A stretch of 64,000 bases of DNA. It comes from Epiperipatus broadwayi. Lineage: Eukaryota; Onychophora; Udeonychophora; Euonychophora; Peripatidae. Positions 58,801-64,000 of the stretch are shown one piece after another; positions within the stretch are counted from its first letter, which is position 1; each line of letters begins with the position of its first letter. Position numbers and translations under genes: made by a program. The stretch covers positions 17,913,254 to 17,977,253 of the forward strand of contig JAQFVV010006197.1 of NCBI GenBank assembly GCA_028023455.1, written 5' to 3'. The notes beneath the pieces are model-generated. The model made no database searches and had not been told where the DNA came from. It was given only the letters and a program-made list of their open reading frames with translations.

Positions 58801-61800
58801 AGTGTGATGAGTACATATAACTATTTGGGAATTGTCTTAAGTAATCAGAGAAATTGTATGGATGAATGGGAGAAAAAATTGATAAATGAAGCAAAGAAAA
58901 GAAAGAGATTGATAAAAAAATTAACAGTGTTCGCATATAATAAATATGATGTAGCTAGAATTGTATGGAAGGGAGTGACAGTAGCAGAGTTAACATATGA
59001 TAACGATGCATTATGTGTTAATAAAAAGGTATTACATTACTTAGAAAAAGTACAAAGAGAAGCAGAAAGACATGAATTAGATGCAGATGTGTGGATATCA
59101 AAGGAGGTAATTTAAGAAGAAAAGGGATGATCAAGTTTTTATATGAGAGATGCAAAATGCAAATGTTCAATAGATTGCAGTTTATGGATGATAAAAGAAT
59201 ATCCAAAATAGTATTTAATTGGGTTATGAATAAAGGGCAGGCAACAAGATGGGTGAGAAAGCTAATGCAGTATGCAGAAGATTTGGATGAAGAATTTATG
59301 TCAGTATACTTATACAAAAGGTGGGATGATTGTGTTAGTAGAATTGTTGAATGTTATAGTGGTAAGGAATAGGATAGAAGAATAGATGCTTAGAGAAAGA
59401 GAGAGATGGAGAACTAACTAATATGGAGAGTAAAAAGAGTTTAAATATATATATAGAAGTAAATGGAATATTGGGTGCACGTTAATTTATAATAATAGCA
59501 ACAAATGGGATCTTTAGCATCAAGGGAATATACACATAAATGGAAAAATGTGGGTGATTTAGCCTGCAAGTTGTGTAAAAAAGACATAGAAAATATTAGG
59601 CATCTGTTAATTGAATGTAAATGCCTGAAATCAGAAAGGGTACAAATAATGTTGTGGAAGAATAAATATAAACAAAATGATTATACAGAAAGTGGCTTAT
59701 TGTTTTTTATGTTGGCTTTGGAAAAAGATAAGGGGGTTTAAATATAAAGGCTATGGAATTGACAATAATTATGTTATGGAAATGGGGTGAAGCAGGATAT
59801 GGGAAAACTTAGGGCAGCAAATGGAAAAGGAAGGTAAAATGGCTAAGGGTTTCTCTGGCCATAGTTGCTGAGAGATTCTTGACTCCATACAAGGAGAAGT
59901 CACGAGTTAATCTCAAAACATTGCAAATAAATATGTAGTACTGTAAATTATTATTTATTATATATATATAATTAGAATTTTTTTACGGGTTTTTTATGTA
60001 AATATCTAAAATTTTTATTATAATTTCTCTATATATTTTATAGATAAATAAAACATGCAAAGCACTAATTAACTAGTATTGCCAACTGAAATCATATCAT
60101 CTAGTATAATTAATCCACTTTTAAACTAAAAAAAAAAAAAATTAATGAATTAGTAATAATGTGCATTAATAATAAAAAATAATTTACCCTTACTGTAGGT
60201 ATTTATTATTTTTGCTCTTTTAAGTAATATGAAAAATTCTATAAAGCATATCAATAAAAAAAAAACAACTCAAATTAATCATCCACAAACCTTTCATTTA
60301 ATTTCTAAAATTTTACTTGAATGAAATAATAACTAAATTATCTCAGAGATAATCTGTAGATTAAGTTGTTTTCAACATCACTAATAGCATTTACTAAGTC
60401 ACTCATACTACACAGATTATGGCAGTTGAGATCCTGTAGAAATATGGGTGCTACATTACTGATAACAAGCTACCACACATGAATAAACTGTAATCAGTAC
60501 TCACACATGCTTGTGCACATATACATATATGTAATATGGATAACATTTGTCTTATAAAATAAAATAAATAATTCTCAATACTCAAACAAATTTCAGTAAA
60601 ATAGTCACAAATTATATATTATTTTTTCGCGTTTTGTTTTAAAATAAAAATTGTTTTCAAAAAATAATGAGAAAAAAACTAAGACAGTCTATCAAAATGT
60701 GCAGATTAAAGATAGATTACTGTCTTACTAAGATTTATAATAGTGATTTTTTCAGATACAAATTTCTGAGAAGTATGCCTTTAACTTTTTCATACAGACC
60801 TAAATAAGTTTATTTCTTACATAATAATTTTTCAATGCTGTGTGACTATTACACAGTGTAGATTGTTGCAAGATTATAGGATATCTTACTATATTAAAAT
60901 TTGTATGTTTTCTTTTGTCAGTGAGCTCAAATCATTCAGAATAAAATGTAATTGATAGATTATATATTTAGTATTATTAAGATCTTCAAAATGTTTAGAC
61001 CAACTGATGCTAACAGAGCTATTTGCAATCAACACACTTTTCCAATCATAGGAACATAGTTGTCACTTCACTGTAAGAATCATCTATGTAAACACAGGAA
61101 TTCAACATGCACCAGATGGTAGCAATTTTCAAATCCTCAGACTAATTTTTGATTATTGGATGCAGGGTTATTTTTAGAAAGTATTCTGAATATTTTGCAG
61201 AGAAGAGATTATAGCTGTTTAATGTAATTCTATATAAGTTATGTGATAATTTATTTGATAGAATATCTAGATACATGAGGATTAGGTTGTTGTTTTTTTT
61301 TTTTTTTAAAAAAAAAACTACATTAATTAATTATATTCCAAAAATAAAGAAGCCATTTGATAAATATAAGCTTGATAGAATCAAGTTGTAGTAACTTATA
61401 AATGCATAGAAAAGATGACATTGAAAAGAGACAGTACAGGTTATAAATTCTTAAAATCATAATAAGTAAAAATAGTATTTATCCATCAAAACAATTAAAT
61501 GATTTATTATACAGTAGTTCATAAAAATTTCAAATAATGGAAGTGACAGAGCTGTGCATAATTCACAGATCTTCAGCTCCAATCTGTCACTCTTCCACAG
61601 CACCAAAACACACACAGTGCAATTATCAATAATCATATAATATAAAATCTAGTTTTGAGTTGAAAGTGACTAAAATGAATTTTTGCATTCAATGATAAAA
61701 ATATAAAAATATTAAATTCGAATATATACATATATATATATATACTATATCAAATATTTTTTAATATTCATTCAGAATTATTTTTTTAGGAATGAAAGAA

Positions 61801-62919
61801 TGATTTCTGATATACAATTTTTTCTCCTTCAAAAATATTCTTTGCATTTTTAAGATGATATAGATAGTCACTTCAGGTAATTGTCAGGGTAAAAGAATAT
61901 AATTTTATAAACTTATCTATAATTCTAACTTTGTTGAAAAAATGGCATCAATGTATATTTTTTAAATGTCACAATACAATTTTTAAAGAAATCTCAGTTG
62001 TAGTATGTATTGAATCAAAAGAATATGTTAACTCTGAAATTTATCACACAAAGTTTGTATTTATTAGAATTTAATTTATTTCAAATAATACTTAAATAAT
62101 TTTATAAAGGGAAAAGGTTTTAATCTTTTTCACAGGGGCTTTAAACATTTATAATAGCCAAACAGTGTAGCTTTTTGACAATAGAGGGAACTCTCAAACC
62201 TCAACACAAGATAGGGACTTTATAAAGATCTTATCTTTAACCTAAATTCACATTTATATAGGCCAATCTGAAGCATCTTGATTTGAGAACTTGAAGATGT
62301 TACTCCCTTCACATTTAAATCCATTATTTCCTTTTTGGCATATATAAATGTGAATTTAGGTAAGATAGCTGTTCTTATCTTTATAAAGTCCCTAGTTGAG
62401 GTTTGAGAGTTCCCACTATAGTCAAAAAACTACCTTGTTTGGCTATTATAAACATTTAAAGCACATATGAAAAAGGTTAAAACCTTTTCTCTTTAAAATT
62501 ACATATTCCCTGTGCACTCGATAAATAAGTAGAATATTAAATAATTTTACTAAGTTAATCCAGTCAAAAAGCAGATAAGATAGTTTACAAGTTAGTCTTC
62601 AACTTTTGTGATCTGTTATTGGATAAATTTATGATAACATCAACAAAAAAAGTAATAAATGTAAAATTTGTAAAGTGGATTCATTTTCTCAGTCTTAGAA
62701 ATAACATCAGCAGATCTCATTCACTCTAATTACTGCTGTTGCATTTTGATAAATATTCTCCTGAATGTCTTTTTTTACTATGCATATAAATATTGGAAAA
62801 AAATTTAAAAAATAATTTATGATATAAAAGATAAAAATTTGATTATTTAAGTATACCTGATAGAAAACATCACTAAATTTAAATACATGACTTGTATTTC
62901 TCCCCAAACATTCCTGGTA
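52707..62919 (-). CDS. NRAMP/SLC11 divalent-metal transporter, 3' exons
   Basis: Joined exons 62919-62857, 54839-54801, 54723-54604, 53204-52981 and 52866-52707 encode about 202 residues in one continuous frame. The family (DMT1/Malvolio) is a proton-coupled importer of Fe2+, Mn2+ and other divalent metals in the plasma or endosomal membrane. Key signature: [20 protein letters not shown] (the conserved transport motif), followed by [38 protein letters not shown], and the final hydrophobic segments [18 protein letters not shown] and [21 protein letters not shown] glycosylated-loop-like region ([25 protein letters not shown]) precedes them. The 5' two-thirds is right of the window. The last short C-terminal exon is not certain; read-through at 52707 would add only a dozen residues. 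Confidence 0.95.
52981..53204 (-). CDS. NRAMP exon, membrane segments 9-10 region
   Basis: 224 nt coding [20 protein letters not shown], then [10 protein letters not shown] and [18 protein letters not shown]. It enters in phase 0 and leaves in phase 2 at GTAAGT. Confidence 0.96.
53703..53834. mobile_element. Hammerhead repeat family A, 132-bp minimal copy in an NRAMP intron
   Basis: Flanked by an exact 13-bp duplication, tgttctttatctc, at 53690-53702 and 53835-53847. Minus-oriented actaaacatcacatgatcac joins directly to plus-oriented agggattttatgcataagc. The ribozyme is absent. Confidence 0.85.
54604..54723 (-). CDS. NRAMP exon with transport signature
   Basis: Forty codons, [19 protein letters not shown] then [21 protein letters not shown]. 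Contains the most conserved NRAMP motif. Phase 0 at both ends. Confidence 0.96.
54801..54839 (-). CDS. NRAMP exon, 39 nt
   Basis: Thirteen codons, [13 protein letters not shown], continuing directly into GIFLGCEF of the next exon. Donor GTAAGT and acceptor TTTCAG, phase 0 on both sides. Confidence 0.9.
55068..55490 (-). mobile_element. LINE-A fragment with inverted 5' piece
   Basis: On the minus strand 55435-55068 matches the LINE-A segment from [14 protein letters not shown] through KGQATR to the WRTNME region. It is joined at 55436 to a piece in the opposite direction (attattgtcatttgctga, also found at 55724 in copy 2, the 5' region). An inverted 5' piece joined to a 3' piece is the structure left by twin priming. 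It lacks the element's 3' end. Confidence 0.75.
55725..55949 (+). pseudogene. LINE-A 5' open piece, function unknown
   Basis: An open stretch ([32 protein letters not shown]-like residues) upstream of the endonuclease. It could be the end of a first ORF or the start of the polyprotein. I recognise no domain. Confidence 0.4.
55962..56549 (-). mobile_element. Solo-LTR-like insertion in LINE-A copy 2
   Basis: A less AT-rich block of about 588 bp interrupts the LINE. Read on the minus strand it begins TGTTATAGTCC, contains a TATA box TATAAATAG at about 56361 and an AATAAA near 55988, which is the layout of a retrotransposon LTR with promoter and poly(A) signal. Flanks ctaag / gtaag could be a 4-5 bp target duplication. 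The far end does not finish in the usual CA, so the left edge is uncertain. No internal retroelement genes are present. Confidence 0.55.
56620..57250 (+). pseudogene. LINE-A AP-endonuclease-like fragments
   Basis: Frame-shifted pieces read [13 protein letters not shown], an ETHL motif, [31 protein letters not shown] and a terminal [10 protein letters not shown]-like block. These correspond to the N..., ETHL, GDFNGH-type and IDYVL elements of the exonuclease-endonuclease-phosphatase fold used to nick target DNA. Confidence 0.65.
57289..59115 (+). pseudogene. LINE-A copy 2 reverse transcriptase, broken
   Basis: Three main open pieces (57289-57513, 57558-58148, 58351-59115) match copy 1 throughout: [54 protein letters not shown]. 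The active-site box reads FVDDVFLC instead of FADDIFLC. About 20 residues after EMEG are missing relative to copy 1. Stops at 58147 and near 58228 show it is inactive. Confidence 0.85.
59505..59741 (+). pseudogene. LINE-A copy 2 C-terminal zinc knuckle
   Basis: [20 protein letters not shown] keeps the full CxxC...H....C spacing that copy 1 lost by frameshift. Confidence 0.8.
59965..62105. other. NRAMP intron, nothing recognised
   Basis: AT-rich sequence without homologous blocks. A T15/A10 run at 61292-61318 and short TA runs are the only structure seen. Confidence 0.4.
62106..62497. mobile_element. Fold-back element, ~390 bp, in an NRAMP intron
   Basis: The left arm (62106-62260) and right arm (62341-62497) are near-perfect complements, for example ctctcaaacctcaac against gttgaggtttgagag and aattcacatttatata against tatataaatgtgaatt. 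The 80-bp loop (ctgaagcatcttgatttgag...) is single copy. Edges are within a few bases of aaagggaaaaggtttt and its complement. Confidence 0.75.
62857..62919 (-). CDS. NRAMP exon encoding an extracellular loop
   Basis: Twenty-one codons, [21 protein letters not shown] without its last residue being unusual, between a T-rich acceptor and a GTATAC donor in phase 0. It has a possible N-glycosylation site (NTS). The loop between membrane segments 7 and 8 in NRAMP proteins has a similar Cys/Asn-rich character. A second acceptor six bases downstream (CAG before GAATGT) is also in frame. Confidence 0.75.
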
Positions 62920-63721
62920 CTAAAAAAAAAAAAATGGGGAGAAGATTAAACATTACTTGGTTGATAAATTACTATTTATATTAAAATTAATAATTACTTT
63001 GTAAAATTAAAAATATGCTACATATGCAAAAATGATTATTTTGTTTGTTTGTTACAAGCACGTATAAGTATGTGTAATTACATACACAATACAGTATATA
63101 TAAAATCAAGAATCATATTTTGAAATATGAATAGATAACTTCTGTTTTTTTAATAGAAATCGCTTGAATGAAAATTTCAAACATGGTATGTATATGAAAC
63201 TTTTCTAGTAATAGCTATTAAATATATAAGATAAAACAAGATATAAATTTAGAGATTAAAACATAAATCGTTGCTATGGATACATGAGTAGCATCTCTTA
63301 TCTATTGATAATGCATATCAATTTTATTCTGCTCTCCTGACCATCCACAATTTTTGTGACTGTAAAACTTTTTTTTTAAAAAATCGAAAACTTTCCAAAA
63401 TCGTAGAAGTATTTAAAAATATCAGTTATCTGTCCAATGATTAAAAAATTATTGTTATAATAAATTCGCTTTACAGTGTATTTTCTGATGACTTCTATCT
63501 CAAACCTTTAATTGTTTTAAACATATTTAAAATTATTTATGTTATTCACAAAATATAAATTTTTGAAGTAAGTACAGTACACAAAATTTTAAAATATTAT
63601 TTCTTTCTCTCTCTCTCTAACTCAAGATATATATATATAAAGTAATTTTTGAATTAAACCGTGTGTTATTTTCGTTTATTTCCCAATGTTTTGATGAAAT
63701 AGCATCTGCCATTATCAAAAT

Positions 63722-64000
63722 TAACTTTTCAAAGAAAAACCATTAGATCTCAAATAGTAAAGAGATTGAGTGCGAGATAAAGAATGAGATTGAGCATGAA
63801 GTAAATGAGCATTCAGAATATGTGAATTAACAAAATGTTTATTTTCTTCAGTTTTACCATTAATTGTTTTCAAGTTTATATTAAAATAATGAGATAAAAT
63901 AAGTGGTCTCCATAAGACTGGAATACATGGTTGTCAATTCATACTTTTCCAAATTAGCAAGTATTTTTGCATTATCAAAATCAGGTTTGTGACCAATTTT
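63722..64000 (-). mobile_element. Possible Penelope-like element C-terminal (GIY-YIG end) remnant
   Basis: At the window edge the minus strand reads KIGHKPDFDNAKILANLEKY, then after a one-base shift LSHYFNINLKTINGKTEEN and KHFVNSHILNA before a stop. The GH..DFD.AKIL...E..I....N.ING.TE order is what I know from the end of the GIY-YIG domain of Penelope-like elements. The match is short and the rest lies outside the window. Confidence 0.4.

Larger units (their letters stand above)
55531..59941 (+). mobile_element. LINE-A copy 2, near full length but decayed, in an NRAMP intron
   Basis: Flanked by an exact 23-bp duplication at 55508-55530 and 59942-59964 (starting tgtaaattatt). From left to right: a 5' leader; a short open piece (55725-55949) of unknown function; an LTR-like insertion (55962-56549); AP-endonuclease fragments (56620-57250); the RT in several frames (57290-59110); and the zinc knuckle (59505-59741). 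The target lies next to another LINE-A fragment. Antisense to the host gene. Confidence 0.88.

Overview
This is a strongly AT-rich nuclear window from an animal, almost certainly an invertebrate. Conserved coding sequence is cut into short exons by introns of up to about 6.7 kb, and most of the rest is transposon debris. I cannot name the species. The visible CLP1 and NRAMP protein sequence is compatible with an arthropod or another non-vertebrate metazoan.

Two host genes are visible, both on the minus strand and both cut by the window edges. (1) CLP1, the RNA 5'-kinase subunit of mRNA 3'-end and tRNA-splicing machinery. Its start codon is at 27366 and eight coding exons run down to 2354; the rest lies beyond position 1. 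Its third intron is a minor-class (U12) AT-AC intron. (2) An NRAMP/SLC11 divalent-metal transporter. Its last membrane segments are encoded by five exons from 62919 down to 52707. Its 5' part lies beyond 64000, and a possible C-terminal tail exon lies near 51.7-51.87 kb. About 25 kb of repeat-filled intergenic DNA (27.4-52.7 kb) separates them.

The repeats are the most notable content. Two unrelated interspersed families carry a complete type I hammerhead ribozyme fold. Family A has a tandem period of about 463 bp and occurs at 28.06, 28.38-32.29, 33.82-34.68, 40.31-41.00, 44.25-44.62 and 53.70 kb. Family B has a period of about 475 bp and occurs at 2.85-3.54 and 14.55-15.08 kb. Copies sit as tandem dimers and as head-to-head inverted pieces. 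Six insertions are flanked by exact 11-14 bp target duplications. They resemble the retrozyme or Penelope-pLTR class of hammerhead retroelements. A third inverted/tandem family (C; 36.1 and 45.1 kb) has a hammerhead-like but imperfect core. A fragment resembling the C-terminal GIY-YIG end of a Penelope-like element lies at the right edge (63.72-64.0 kb); that type of element is a plausible source of the enzyme that moves them.

Other mobile DNA: one LINE family (LINE-A, AP-endonuclease plus reverse transcriptase plus C-terminal zinc knuckle) has a nearly intact copy at 29.27-31.83 kb nested in a family A array. It also has a longer decayed copy at 55.53-59.94 kb with a 23-bp target duplication, itself interrupted by an LTR-like insertion, and at least two more remnants. 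Remains of at least four other LINEs are present (10-11.3, 22.1-25.3, 42.1-42.9, 46.3-46.8 and 48.1-51.6 kb). Two hAT elements are visible: a decayed transposase copy at 4.34-7.59 kb, and a 2.3-kb non-autonomous copy at 48.98-51.31 kb with an exact 8-bp target duplication. There are also several fold-back elements. I saw no tRNA, rRNA or CRISPR feature.
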